Part shown: positions 6,923 to 15,442 of the stretch, in pieces
Layout of the letters: every line of letters starts with the position of its first letter
Numbering within the stretch: position 1 is the stretch's first letter
DNA from: Bacteroides sp.
GTDB taxonomy: Bacteria > Bacteroidota > Bacteroidia > Bacteroidales > Bacteroidaceae
NCBI GenBank assembly: GCA_017621035.1
Contig: JAGATY010000013.1
Location: 52,669-116,668 of the forward strand
DNA: 64,000 bases
Reading direction: 5' to 3'
Notes under the pieces: model-generated
What the model saw: only the letters and a program-made list of their open reading frames with translations
The model's database searches: none
Told to the model about the DNA's origin: nothing
Position numbers and translations under genes: made by a program

Positions 6923-8590
6923 CTACATATTTCTCACCACCCCCACAATGTCCGCCCCCTCCTCGGCTCCCATCTTCCTGCGGATGGAGGTCTTGCGGAC
7001 ATAGACGGTGCCGGAGGTCTGTTGGGTGATGACGGCTATCTCCTTGGTGGTGAAGCCGGCACAGAGGAGACAGCAGGTCTGAACCTCCTTTTCGGTGAGG
7101 AGGGTACCGAAGCGGGTGATGAGACGAGTGTAGAATCCGTTGTAGAGGCGGTCTATCATGGAGTAGAGGTCGGGCCAGAGGATGAGGCTATCGACGGATA
7201 CTTGGTCGTTGCTGATTTCGGCGATGCGGCGGAGCAGGGCCTGATTCTGTGCGGTGGGTGTACCAGCCACGAGTCGGATGAGGCCGAGCTGTTGCAGGAG
7301 GATGCGCTTGACGAAGGCGTCGTCTTGCGGAGCGGCAGGGCTGTCGGTGGGGACTGCCTGTGCTTCCTCCAACATCCGGATAAGGGTATCGATACGGTCT
7401 TCGGCTTCGGCCAGTCGGGCAATGCGTTGGCGATAGCGGTGACGGGCATAGATGCCTGCCAACAATACGACCACGATGATGATTCCGATATATATCTGTG
7501 TGCGTTGCTTCTGCAAGCGGATTTCCATCGCTGCCTCGTCCTTTACTTTCTGCTGGTCGTATTTTTCTTGCATTTCGATGAGGGTGCGGCTTTTGTCGAG
7601 TTTGGTGATGGAATCGTTGTATATCCATGCTTTATCTAAATTTAATATTGCATCCTTATATTGCTGTTTCTTGTATAGTATATCATAAATCTCTATATGG
7701 GCATTATGCAATGTATATAAATTATCAGACCCCAGTGCTTTATTAAAATAAAAATAAGCAGAATCTTGCATATTGAGATTCTTGTAAATTCGACCTATTG
7801 TCAAAAACAATTGTTCGCTTGCTCCCAAGGAATTTTGATTTTGTAATTGTATAGCATTCTGGATATAAAATAAAGCAGAACGATAATCTTTCACTCTATT
7901 ATACACTGCGGCGATTTCGCTTGTTAGACCATATAATTGCTTATATTCCTTTTTTTCTTTTGCCAAATTGATTGCCTTAGTGTAATAATCAATAGCGACT
8001 TGTCTATTTTTGTTTTTATAATTAATTCTTGCGATATATGCTAAAGAGGAAATGATTTGTTTGTTATCATTCCCTTTTTTCGCATATTCGAGGGCTTTCT
8101 GCGCTGCTTCCAATGCGTAATCGGTTAAGTTGCGATAACCGTAAACATTCCATAATCCTGCATAAATCAAATGCCCCAACTGATAATCCTCCGTATTTTC
8201 CACTTCCTCGGCAGCTTTTAAATAAAAGTCTTGCGCTTCCTCCACTTTCTTTTCCTCATTGTAAAGTGCCGCCCGATAGTAAAGCGCCAACGCCTTCCGT
8301 TGTGCATCTCCATGCTGCATGAAGTAAGGCAAAGCGATGTTTATCAACGAATCGCTCTGCGACTGATACAGTTTGTATTTCGCTTGCGTAGTAAACAACG
8401 CCCAAGTAGCCCGATTCAGTTCATCCCCCGGTATATCCATCGTTTGAAGAATGTGCAAGGCACTATCGGGGTGAGGATACATCAAGGCTTCTGCCCGTTG
8501 CAGTTCGTCGCAAAGGGGAGCGTCGGCACCGGGGCGGGTGCATCCTGCCAGAGTCAGCAGGAACAGGAGGAGGATGAGGAGATGCTTCAT
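6923..8590 (-). CDS. TPR sensor / LuxR-type HTH membrane-spanning regulator
   Basis: 555 aa. The N-terminus is a lipoprotein signal (lipobox L-A-G-C, Cys17). Residues about 30-350 are helical TPR-like repeats (for example YYRAALYNEEKKVEEAQDFY, AIDYYTKAINLAKEKKEYKQ). A membrane helix (about 369-385) is followed by a coiled-coil stretch, and the C-terminus (about 495-555) is a LuxR/GerE-like HTH (EKEVQTCCLLCAGFTTKEIA). The layout implies an outside TPR sensor and an inside DNA-binding domain in one chain, a common Bacteroides regulator type. The 3' third is visibly GC-richer than the TPR part. It lies downstream of the TonB-type gene on the same strand; its targets are unknown. Confidence 0.82.
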   Translation of the reverse strand: MKHLLILLLFLLTLAGCTRPGADAPLCDELQRAEALMYPHPDSALHILQTMDIPGDELNRATWALFTTQAKYKLYQSQSDSLINIALPYFMQHGDAQRKALALYYRAALYNEEKKVEEAQDFYLKAAEEVENTEDYQLGHLIYAGLWNVYGYRNLTDYALEAAQKALEYAKKGNDNKQIISSLAYIARINYKNKNRQVAIDYYTKAINLAKEKKEYKQLYGLTSEIAAVYNRVKDYRSALFYIQNAIQLQNQNSLGASEQLFLTIGRIYKNLNMQDSAYFYFNKALGSDNLYTLHNAHIEIYDILYKKQQYKDAILNLDKAWIYNDSITKLDKSRTLIEMQEKYDQQKVKDEAAMEIRLQKQRTQIYIGIIIVVVLLAGIYARHRYRQRIARLAEAEDRIDTLIRMLEEAQAVPTDSPAAPQDDAFVKRILLQQLGLIRLVAGTPTAQNQALLRRIAEISNDQVSVDSLILWPDLYSMIDRLYNGFYTRLITRFGTLLTEKEVQTCCLLCAGFTTKEIAVITQQTSGTVYVRKTSIRRKMGAEEGADIVGVVRNM

Positions 8591-8616
8591 GCGGTTATCT
8601 TCGTTTTAATGACGAA

Positions 8617-8624
8617 CAAAGATA
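8617..8624 (-). promoter_or_regulatory. -7 box of the TPR-HTH regulator gene
   Basis: The minus strand reads TATCTTTG 27 nt upstream of the ATG. No convincing -33 element. Confidence 0.5.
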
Positions 8625-8667
8625 AGCGTTTTCATTGAGAAGAAAAAAGAAATAGGTTTGAAAAATA

Positions 8668-8950
8668 CCTTCACATCCTTCACCGCATCGTAATGTATTG
8701 ACGGATAGCTTGTTTGGGTGAAGCATGAAGCCAAAAACAGCTTTCACCATGTTTCACCGATTGGAGGAATTTCTACGAAAAACGGTGTTTTCCCACTGAG
8801 AAAACACCGTTTTACACCTTCTAACTCATCGTTTTCTCCGCCAAAAGTCGAATCGGCATGGTGAAACATGTGAAACTTGATGAAAGCATCCATGTTTCAC
8901 CATTACACGCTATGAGTGAATGAGTTACGAGGCGGTGAAGGATGTGAAGG
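8668..8950. repeat. 283-bp near-palindromic element with 26-bp terminal inverted repeats
   Basis: The ends CCTTCACATCCTTCACCGC (8668-8686) and its exact reverse complement (8932-8950) extend inward to 26 bp with one mismatch (8668-8693 and 8925-8950). The interior is also loosely self-complementary (GTTTCACC words on the left, GGTGAAAC on the right), with a central perfect hairpin AAAACGGTGTTTT / AAAACACCGTTTT at 8779-8791 and 8801-8813. No protein is encoded. It resembles a MITE or similar non-autonomous element; no source transposase is in the window. Confidence 0.75.
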
Positions 8951-9012
8951 ATGTTTTCGTACTTAAATAAATTTTCCGCCCGACGGAGAGAGTATTAAAA
9001 AAACATCTACAT

Positions 9013-9102
9013 TTTGTCATTCAGAGCGAAGCGAAGAATCTCGGATACATAAACGTGGATGTACACGAGATTCTTCCTCCCTACGGTCGTCTGAATGACA
9101 AA
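9013..9102. repeat. 90-bp inverted-repeat element
   Basis: Outer arms TTTGTCATTCAGA (9013-9025) and TCTGAATGACAAA (9090-9102) are exact complements, as are inner arms GAAGAATCTCG (9033-9043) and CGAGATTCTTC (9066-9076). Together they fold into one long interrupted hairpin. Similar GTCATTC...GAAGAATCT palindromes are, to my knowledge, widespread as intergenic repeats. It lies downstream of the TonB-type gene and could also end its transcript. Confidence 0.75.
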
Positions 9103-9169
9103 TTGATAGGTGCTTTTGAATACGACACACCTCCGTCGGGCAAAAGTTAGAGAGAATTTATTTGAAAGA

Positions 9170-11485
9170 TTACATACGTGCCTTCTGGCTCTGTCCGGCT
9201 CCCGTACCGCGATACTTGCTCTTGGTGGGATTGAACTTGTAGCGGAAGGTGAGGCTGAGGGTGCGACGGCTGTCATCCTCCAATACCAGGGTGCGGCGGC
9301 CGCTATACAGCAGCGTGTACCTCGGACGGCTGTTGAACACATCGCTCACCTGGAGCTGCAGGCTCATCCGGTTGTTCATGAAACCTTTGTAAAGGGCGAG
9401 ATTCATCCACCAGCCGTCTTTCAGCACCATATTCAGATCCTGTCCCTCGGTACAATAATACCCGTTGGCATAGAGCAAGAAAGAATCCGAAAACTTGACG
9501 GTATTCGTCCACGAAAGGGTGGCACGGGGATTGTCGAACTTCTCCACGCCCCACGGCGTATCGACTTGGGTATCGTAGCCTTCCACCTGCACGCCCCAGC
9601 GCGGCATCCAGCGGCCGATGACGGGCGAGAGCATGAGCGACGCGCTCAGTTGGTTGTAGGGGTCGATGTGCTTCTGCGTGAGCAGGCCGATGGCGGGATT
9701 GTCTTCCGTATAGATGCTATAATCATAGGTGATGCCGTTCTCGATGTGCGCATAGGCGAGGGAGAGCATCACCCACCGCCACACGGCATTGAGCGACACC
9801 CGGTGCGAGGTAGTGGGTTGCAGCATGGGGTTGCCCGTCTCGTAAGTGTAGCGGTTGCCGTATGTGATGTTGCTCCGCAATTTCCAATACGAGGGGCGGC
9901 TGATGCCGGCACGGTAGGCCAACTGCATCTGTACCTTGCCGAGGGTGGTGGAAAGGGCGAGCGAGGGAAAGAAGTGGTCGTACTTGCGGCTCTGCTCGTC
10001 CACCTTCTTACCATATTCATAATAGTCGGAAGTGATATGCTCATAACGGATTCCTGCCTGTGCCTGCACCTTGCCGAAGCTCCGGGCATATTCGGCAAAG
10101 GCGGAAATGCTATTATCCGTAATTTCACTGTCGTCATCGTTCAAGATACCTTCCAAGTTCTCATATCCGTTGATGCGTTGGGCATAGGTGTATTCGCTTC
10201 CGAAAGAAAGTTGTCCACCAGCCAACGGATGCGAGAGAATCAGCTTGGCGGCATAGAGTGAGTTCTCCATCCGGCTATGCGAAGTCACGGTCACTTCCTC
10301 GTCGCCCTCTACACTCCGGATGCTTTCTTCCGCCCAATTGTTCTCTCGGGTGTAGCCCCACATCCCGTCGGCATTGAAGTCGATGCTCCAATCCTTCACC
10401 TTCCCGTTATAATAAAGGTTAAGCTGATGATTGGTGGATTGGCGCTTTTGCTTCGAAGTCATTTCGCTGGTTTCGAAGAACGCATCATCCTTGGTCACTT
10501 CGGAACTCATCGGAAAACCATAATCGGCCTTTGGGGTACGGTCGAACTGATAACGAATACCGAAGGAGTGATTGGTGTCCAGCATATAGTTGGCCGAAAG
10601 TATGGCAGTCATATTTGAGCTCGACCACTTTTGGTCGCTATACGATTCCTGTGTCCATTGGTTCTCCAAGTAGCTATGTTGGATGAGCGTTTTCTTCTGC
10701 TTTCCTTCCGAGCCGGTACCGAACAGCATACCGCCCAAGTCGAAACCTCCCTTGCGATAGTTGAAATTGAACTGATTATCGAACGACCAATCCCATTGGT
10801 AGCTGGTGGAAGTGACATTGCTGAATCCGAATCCCTCGCCTTGCGGCTTCTTGGTGTGGATGCGGACTACGGCCTTCACCTCGGCATCGTATCGGGCACC
10901 GGGGGTATGTACCACCTCCACCGACTTGATGTTGTCCGACGAAAGCTGCTCCAGTTCCGAAGCATTCCGCATCTTCCGCCCGTTGATGTAGACCTCCGCC
11001 TTTCCGCTTCCGAATACGTTCACACTTCCCCCTCCGGCACTCACATTCGGAATCTTGTCAAGCAGGTCGTTGGCATTGCCCGCCTTTTCCAGGAGCGTAC
11101 CGGTCACGGTTGTCACCATGGCATCCCCCTTGGCACGGGTCACGGGCAGGTTGCCTTTCACTTCCACTTCGCCCAAGAGTTGTGCATCGGGCGTCATGCG
11201 GAGGGTGCCGAGGTTATCCGCCGTCACCTCTTTATATAATGTGACATACCCCACGGAGGAGATGCGGAGCAGTTCGCCCCTCTCCTCCCTCAACAGGCGG
11301 AAATTCCCCATTTCATCGGAAGTGGTCCCGGCGACGAAAGCCGAGTCGGGCAATGAGATTAAGACTACATTGGCGTATGCCAACGGTTGGTTTTGTTCGT
11401 CCGTCAGCCGTCCGCTGAGCGTTTGGGCGCGAAGTCCGATGCCTGCCATGAGCAGCATCAGGATAAGGTACATTTTACTTTTCAT
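9170..11485 (-). CDS. TonB-type outer-membrane beta-barrel protein with carboxypeptidase-D-like N-terminus
   Basis: 771 aa. A signal peptide (about 1-20, ending LRAQ) is followed by a carboxypeptidase regulatory-like domain (about 22-95: LSGRLTDEQNQPLAYANVVL), a plug-like region (about 110-215, with NVFGSGKAEVYINGRKMRN) and a long beta-barrel rich in aromatic alternations ending LSLTFRYKFNPTKSKYRG. The layout fits the Bacteroidetes outer-membrane beta-barrel family related to TonB-dependent receptors; no SusD-like partner is adjacent, so it is not a typical Sus pair. Codon use is noticeably GC-rich compared with the operons further on. Two in-frame Met codons (1 and 5) could start it; the first is used here. 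The ligand is unknown. Confidence 0.85.
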   Translation of the reverse strand: MKSKMYLILMLLMAGIGLRAQTLSGRLTDEQNQPLAYANVVLISLPDSAFVAGTTSDEMGNFRLLREERGELLRISSVGYVTLYKEVTADNLGTLRMTPDAQLLGEVEVKGNLPVTRAKGDAMVTTVTGTLLEKAGNANDLLDKIPNVSAGGGSVNVFGSGKAEVYINGRKMRNASELEQLSSDNIKSVEVVHTPGARYDAEVKAVVRIHTKKPQGEGFGFSNVTSTSYQWDWSFDNQFNFNYRKGGFDLGGMLFGTGSEGKQKKTLIQHSYLENQWTQESYSDQKWSSSNMTAILSANYMLDTNHSFGIRYQFDRTPKADYGFPMSSEVTKDDAFFETSEMTSKQKRQSTNHQLNLYYNGKVKDWSIDFNADGMWGYTRENNWAEESIRSVEGDEEVTVTSHSRMENSLYAAKLILSHPLAGGQLSFGSEYTYAQRINGYENLEGILNDDDSEITDNSISAFAEYARSFGKVQAQAGIRYEHITSDYYEYGKKVDEQSRKYDHFFPSLALSTTLGKVQMQLAYRAGISRPSYWKLRSNITYGNRYTYETGNPMLQPTTSHRVSLNAVWRWVMLSLAYAHIENGITYDYSIYTEDNPAIGLLTQKHIDPYNQLSASLMLSPVIGRWMPRWGVQVEGYDTQVDTPWGVEKFDNPRATLSWTNTVKFSDSFLLYANGYYCTEGQDLNMVLKDGWWMNLALYKGFMNNRMSLQLQVSDVFNSRPRYTLLYSGRRTLVLEDDSRRTLSLTFRYKFNPTKSKYRGTGAGQSQKARM

Positions 11486-11503
11486 CGTCTTTGTTTTTTA
11501 GCC

Positions 11504-11511
11504 CAAAGTTA
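11504..11511 (-). promoter_or_regulatory. -7 box of the TonB-type barrel gene
   Basis: The minus strand reads TAACTTTG 19 nt upstream of the ATG; a CTTGG about 20 nt further upstream may be the -33 element. The rest of the gap up to the GT2 promoter (11512-11804) shows no gene. Confidence 0.5.
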
Positions 11512-11804
11512 GAGCCGAATGATGTCTTAATCCAAGTGTTTTGGAATATTAAAAGCCTTAACAGAATGATGCTAAGCAACTTGTAATCAGACTTACTTTT
11601 CTTTAAAGTCTTAATATAAGGTAACTGATGGGGTGAAGAGTCTTAATGAAGTGTAGATGACAATAGATGTGCTTTTCCCGTTCTTGGAATTTGTCACACC
11701 TTTGTACGGAAAATGTGGAATGATAAAACATCAAACTGCAAATAGCACTGAAAAGAGAAGAAATGTCCACCTAGCCTAGAAAGGCAATCTTCCATCCCCG
11801 TAAA

Positions 11805-11836
11805 TTTGCTACAACCCTTAGTTTACACTATCTTTG
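11805..11836 (+). promoter_or_regulatory. Promoter of the GT2-radC genes; decides the GT2 start
   Basis: TTTG (11805-11808), a 20-nt spacer and TATCTTTG (11829-11836) are a full consensus match. Because the -7 box covers the TTG at 11834, translation cannot sensibly start there; the ATG at 11867 is the real start. Confidence 0.75.
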
Positions 11837-11866
11837 CAGCTAGCTTTACAAAACCAGGCAAGCTGT

Positions 11867-12859
11867 ATGAAATACTCCTTAATCATTCCCGTGTACAACC
11901 GTCCTGATGAGGTGGACGAACTGCTACAAAGCCTTTGTGGGCAGAAGTTCCGTGACTTTGAAGTGGTGGTGGTGGAAGATGGTTCTTCCCTACCCTGTTT
12001 GGAAGTGGTGAAGAAGTACGGGCTACTGCTGGACATTTACTACTACAACAAGCCCAACTCGGGTCCCGGACAGACGCGCAACTATGGTGCAGCACGCAGC
12101 CGGGGAGAATACCTTATTATATTAGACTCAGACTGCATCTTGCCTAGTGGTTACCTACAGGCGGTGGAGGCCGAGCTGGAACGCCAACCGGCTGATGCTT
12201 TCGGCGGACCGGATCGTGCACACCACTCCTTCACTCCCGTGCAAAAGGCCATCAACTATAGTATGACCTCTTTCTTTACTACCGGAGGCATCCGAGGTGG
12301 AAAGAAGAAAATGGACAAGTTCTATCCTCGCAGCTTCAACATGGGCATACGCAGAAAGGTGTATGAGCAGCTGGGTGGATTCTCGAAGATGCGCTTCGGT
12401 GAAGACATCGACTTCAGCATTCGTATCTTCCAGGCCGGATATAGCTGCCGGCTGTTTCCCGAAGCATGGGTGTATCACAAACGTAGAACCGACTTCTGCA
12501 AATTCTTCAAGCAGGTACATAACTCCGGCATTGCCCGCATCAATCTTTACAAGAAATACCCCCGCTCACTGAAAGTGGTACACCTGCTGCCTGCCCTCTT
12601 TACCATAGGAGTGTTCTTCCTCCTGCTGGCTTCCCCGATTTGTGTCTATAGTCTGACACTGCTAGGAGCCTATGCACTGCTTGTCTTGATAGACTCCACC
12701 CTACAGAACCGAAGTTTGAAAGTTGGTCTTCTATCCATAACAGCCTCCTTTATACAGCTCATCGGTTATGGCACAGGCTTCCTGCGTGCCTGGTGGATGC
12801 GTTGCCTCCTGGGTAAGGATGAAGAATTGCAAGCCTTCCGAAAGAACTTCTACAAATAA
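11867..12859 (+). CDS. Family 2 glycosyltransferase with C-terminal membrane helices
   Basis: 330 aa from the ATG at 11867. The GT-A fold opens with SLIIPVYNRPDEVDELLQSL; VVVEDGSS, the DxD motif ILDSDC (about residues 87-92) and the acceptor-side GEDIDFSIR (about 182-190) follow. The last 90 residues hold two to three hydrophobic helices, which would anchor it to the inner membrane. The PGQTRNYGAARSRGEYLI stretch is typical of GT2. It would transfer a sugar from an NDP-sugar to a lipid-linked or surface glycan; the acceptor is not evident. It leads a run of closely spaced plus-strand genes (radC follows after 27 nt). Confidence 0.88.
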   Translation: MKYSLIIPVYNRPDEVDELLQSLCGQKFRDFEVVVVEDGSSLPCLEVVKKYGLLLDIYYYNKPNSGPGQTRNYGAARSRGEYLIILDSDCILPSGYLQAVEAELERQPADAFGGPDRAHHSFTPVQKAINYSMTSFFTTGGIRGGKKKMDKFYPRSFNMGIRRKVYEQLGGFSKMRFGEDIDFSIRIFQAGYSCRLFPEAWVYHKRRTDFCKFFKQVHNSGIARINLYKKYPRSLKVVHLLPALFTIGVFFLLLASPICVYSLTLLGAYALLVLIDSTLQNRSLKVGLLSITASFIQLIGYGTGFLRAWWMRCLLGKDEELQAFRKNFYK

Positions 12860-12886
12860 CCCCTCTCACACAACACCTCTACAATT

Positions 12887-13573
12887 ATGGAGAAGCTCAA
12901 TATCAACCAATGGGCAGAAGAAGACCGCCCACGCGAGAAAATGATGCAAAAGGGAGCCGAAGCGCTAAGTGATGCCGAGCTGTTGGCCATCCTCATTGGC
13001 TCGGGCAACACAGAAGAGAGTGCCGTCAGCCTGATGCAACGTGTACTGGCTGCCTGCAACAACAACCTGAACCAGCTGGGAAAGTGGGAGGTACGCGACT
13101 TCTCACGTTTCAAAGGACTGGGACCGGCCAAAAGCATCAGCATTATGGCAGCACTGGAGCTGGGCAAACGACGAAAGCTGCAAGAAAAGGGGGAAAGAGA
13201 GAAAATACGCTGCTCTACAGACATCTACGAGCTATTTCACCCGCTGTTGTGTGACCTTGCCACCGAAGAGTTTTGGATACTGCTGCTCAATCAGGGTGCC
13301 AAAGTCATTAACAAGGTGCGCATCAGCCGAGGCGGACTGTCACAAACCGTTGCCGACGTACGCACCATTCTTCGTGAAGCCTTGCTGCAACGTGCCACCC
13401 AGATAGCCCTGATACACAACCACCCCTCCGGAAATCCCCGTCCCAGCAATGATGATTGCCGGCTGACCGATGCTGTCAAGAAGGCTGCCGAACTGATGAA
13501 CATCCACATAACCGACCACGTCATTGTCACAGATGGGCAGTACTACAGTTTCCGAGATGAGGGACTTCTCTGA
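12887..13573 (+). CDS. radC: RadC/JAB-domain protein
   Basis: 228 aa. The N-terminal helix-hairpin-helix-like segment (about 60-95, FSRFKGLGPAKSISIMAALE) precedes a JAB/MPN metalloprotease-like domain with the zinc signature HNHPSGNPRPSNDD (about 181-194) and the preceding Glu in LREALLQRA. Length is normal for RadC. Despite the name, a repair role is doubtful in the literature and the biochemical activity is unknown. Confidence 0.93.
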   Translation: MEKLNINQWAEEDRPREKMMQKGAEALSDAELLAILIGSGNTEESAVSLMQRVLAACNNNLNQLGKWEVRDFSRFKGLGPAKSISIMAALELGKRRKLQEKGEREKIRCSTDIYELFHPLLCDLATEEFWILLLNQGAKVINKVRISRGGLSQTVADVRTILREALLQRATQIALIHNHPSGNPRPSNDDCRLTDAVKKAAELMNIHITDHVIVTDGQYYSFRDEGLL

Positions 13574-13600
13574 AGCTGCACACATCAAACTCCCCATTCT

Positions 13601-13631
13601 TTTGTAGATTCAATTAAAATCTTTAGTTTTG
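13601..13631 (+). promoter_or_regulatory. Promoter of the DUF59 gene
   Basis: TTTG (13601-13604), a 19-nt spacer and TAGTTTTG (13624-13631); the ATG follows 30 nt later. Confidence 0.7.
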
Positions 13632-13661
13632 CTCGCGGAAACATAACCCTTATATAAGCTT

Positions 13662-13973
13662 ATGACAAAGTTTGAAATAGAAGAAAAGATTGTGGCCATG
13701 CTGAAAACCGTGTATGACCCCGAAATACCGGTCAACATCTACGACTTGGGCCTCATCTACAAGATAGACCTTGCCGACAATGGCGAAGTGACCATCGACA
13801 TGACACTAACCGCCCCCAACTGTCCTGCAGCCGACTTCATCATGGAAGATGTACGACAAAAGGTAGAGAGCATTGAAGGCATCACAGCCGCCACCGTCAA
13901 CCTGGTCTTTGAACCTGAGTGGGACAAAGACATGATGAGTGAAGAGGCCAAACTGGAACTGGGATTCTTATAA
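13662..13973 (+). CDS. DUF59/MIP18-family Fe-S cluster assembly protein (SufT/PaaD-like)
   Basis: 103 aa. It carries the family core VYDPEIPVNIYDLGLIY (about 17-33), the TLTAPNCPAADF segment with the conserved Cys (about 48-57) and the end VNLVFEPEWDKDMMSEEAK. Members help Fe-S cluster maturation or insertion. The suf operon itself is not in the window, so this is a stand-alone copy between radC and lpxH. Confidence 0.9.
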   Translation: MTKFEIEEKIVAMLKTVYDPEIPVNIYDLGLIYKIDLADNGEVTIDMTLTAPNCPAADFIMEDVRQKVESIEGITAATVNLVFEPEWDKDMMSEEAKLELGFL

Positions 13974-14087
13974 GAGTGGAAAGTTGACTGCGAAGTTGAT
14001 GAACGTAAGCGAATAGAGTCACTCAACTTTTCCGCTTTCCGTTCTCACCTTTCCATTTCCACCTTCACCATAACAAGCATTACTACA

Positions 14088-14852
14088 ATGAAGAACGTTT
14101 ATTTTCTATCCGACGCACACCTGGGTTCACGAGCCATTGAACATGGCCGCACACAAGAACGCCGACTGGTAAACTTCCTCGACAGCATCAAGCATAAGGC
14201 TGCCGCCATCTATCTGCTGGGCGACATGTTCGACTTCTGGTATGAGTTTAAACTGGTGGTACCCAAAGGTTACACTCGTTTCTTGGGAAAACTCTCGGAG
14301 CTGACAGACATGGGGGTAGAGGTTCACTTCTTCATTGGCAATCACGACATCTGGTGTGGCGACTATCTCACACAAGAGTGTGGCGTCATCATACACCGAG
14401 AGCCACTCACCACAGAGATTTATGGCAAAGAGTTCTACCTGGCACATGGTGACGGGCTGGGCGACCCGGACAAGAAATTCAAACTCTTACGTGCCATGTT
14501 CCACAGCCGCACCCTGCAACTCCTCTTTTCCACCATCCACCCCCGCTGGAGCATCGACTTCGGTCTGAACTGGGCCAAGCACAGCCGTCTGAAACGTGTA
14601 GACGGGAAAGACCCCGAATACATGGGCGAGAAGAATGAGCACCTGGTATGCTACAGCAAAGAGTACCTAAAGGCACACCCCAACATCAACTTCTTCATCT
14701 ATGGGCACCGTCACATCGAGTTAGACCTGATGCTGAATGCCTCTGCACGCATCCTCATCCTGGGAGACTGGATAAACTTCTTCTCCTATGCCGTATTCGA
14801 CGGCGAACACCTCTTTTTAGAAAACTTTATTGAAGGGGAAAGCATACTTTAG
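14088..14852 (+). CDS. lpxH: UDP-2,3-diacylglucosamine diphosphatase
   Basis: 254 aa. The calcineurin-like phosphoesterase residues are in order: LSDAHLGS (Asp9, His11), LLGDMFDFWYEF (Asp46), IGNHDIW (Asn85, His86), LAHGDGLG (about 118-125) and YGHRHIE near residue 204. FDFWYEF and the DPDKKFKLLRAMFHSR cap segment distinguish LpxH from generic phosphoesterases. The enzyme makes lipid X from UDP-2,3-diacyl-GlcN in lipid A synthesis, peripheral to the inner membrane. Confidence 0.9.
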   Translation: MKNVYFLSDAHLGSRAIEHGRTQERRLVNFLDSIKHKAAAIYLLGDMFDFWYEFKLVVPKGYTRFLGKLSELTDMGVEVHFFIGNHDIWCGDYLTQECGVIIHREPLTTEIYGKEFYLAHGDGLGDPDKKFKLLRAMFHSRTLQLLFSTIHPRWSIDFGLNWAKHSRLKRVDGKDPEYMGEKNEHLVCYSKEYLKAHPNINFFIYGHRHIELDLMLNASARILILGDWINFFSYAVFDGEHLFLENFIEGESIL

Positions 14853-14913
14853 TGAACAAACCGCCCCCTGAGATTGTCTTTATCATCACTAACCACTAAT
14901 AAAGAAAAGCGTT

Positions 14914-15129
14914 ATGGATGATACAATTTACCGTCATGCAAGCATCTCGGAAGAGAACTTGCATCCCGACCGTCACCCCGGTCGCCAGAAACTGGAGGAG
15001 TGGAGCGATGCACTGGAACAGGAAGGCCACTTCAGCGTGCCCAAAGTGACCTCGGAGAAGGAGAGAGAAGAGCGCCTCAAAGAGCTAGACGAGGTAATAA
15101 AAGCAGACATCGAGAACATTTCCAAGTAG
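14914..15129 (+). CDS. Small acidic protein of unknown function
   Basis: 71 aa, charged throughout (many Glu, Lys, Asp, His) with no signal peptide or membrane segment; the last 30 residues (SEKEREERLKELDEVIKADI) look like a helix. It follows lpxH by 61 nt on the same strand and has good codon use, so it is probably real. I do not recognise a family. Confidence 0.6.
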   Translation: MDDTIYRHASISEENLHPDRHPGRQKLEEWSDALEQEGHFSVPKVTSEKEREERLKELDEVIKADIENISK

Positions 15130-15442
15130 GCGAATAGGGCACACTTTACCTTCAAGCACACCTCTTCACGCATCAAAATCTCTCAATTCATAGAGACAAA
15201 CAGCGTGCTTGCAACCGGTTTGCTCCACACTTGTAAGGGATTTCTTCCACACAAGTGTGGAGCATATTCCGCACTTGTGTCCAGCGCGCTCCACACAAGT
15301 GTGGAACAAACCCCTCTACAAGCATATAAAACCCTATGTTTGTATATGCAAAATGCCCAACTAGCTATATCGTTCAATATAGATAGTTGGGCAAACTGTT
15401 GTTATCTACTTTCCACTGGTGCTGTGTAGCACTTAAAAGAGA
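15130..15442. other. Gap with CACTTGTG/CACAAGTG repeat; no gene
   Basis: Between the small acidic gene (+) and the alkaline phosphatase (-), which converge here. Apart from the hairpin repeat at 15224-15307 and an imperfect hairpin near 15357-15394 (GCCCAACTAGCTATA / TATAGATAGTTGGGC), which could end either transcript, nothing was seen. Confidence 0.55.
15224..15307. repeat. CACTTGTG/CACAAGTG alternating hairpin repeat, copy A
   Basis: Four units alternate in orientation: CCACACTTGT, CCACACAAGTGTGG, GCACTTGTGT and CCACACAAGTGTGG, separated by 10-14 nt. The order and spacers match copy B at 45967-46050 at roughly 80 percent, so the two are one element family. Confidence 0.85.

Noticed and set aside
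7022-7639. 205-codon plus-strand frame opposite the HTH gene
   Set aside because: Antisense shadow of the GC-rich HTH end; low-complexity Glu/Gly/Val composition and no upstream signals.
9110-10261. 383-codon plus-strand frame opposite the TonB-type barrel gene
   Set aside because: Long antisense frames are expected in GC-rich coding DNA. The minus strand has a signal peptide, plug and barrel; the plus frame has none of these.
9170-11485. SusC-type glycan importer of a polysaccharide-utilisation locus
   Set aside because: No SusD-like lipoprotein, no glycoside hydrolase and no hybrid two-component sensor is adjacent; the barrel fits the shorter outer-membrane beta-barrel family better.
4084-11485. 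Prophage or integrative element around the ATPase and repeats
   Set aside because: No integrase, relaxase, phage structural gene, tRNA or direct-repeat boundary was seen. Variable intergenic repeats alone do not support it.
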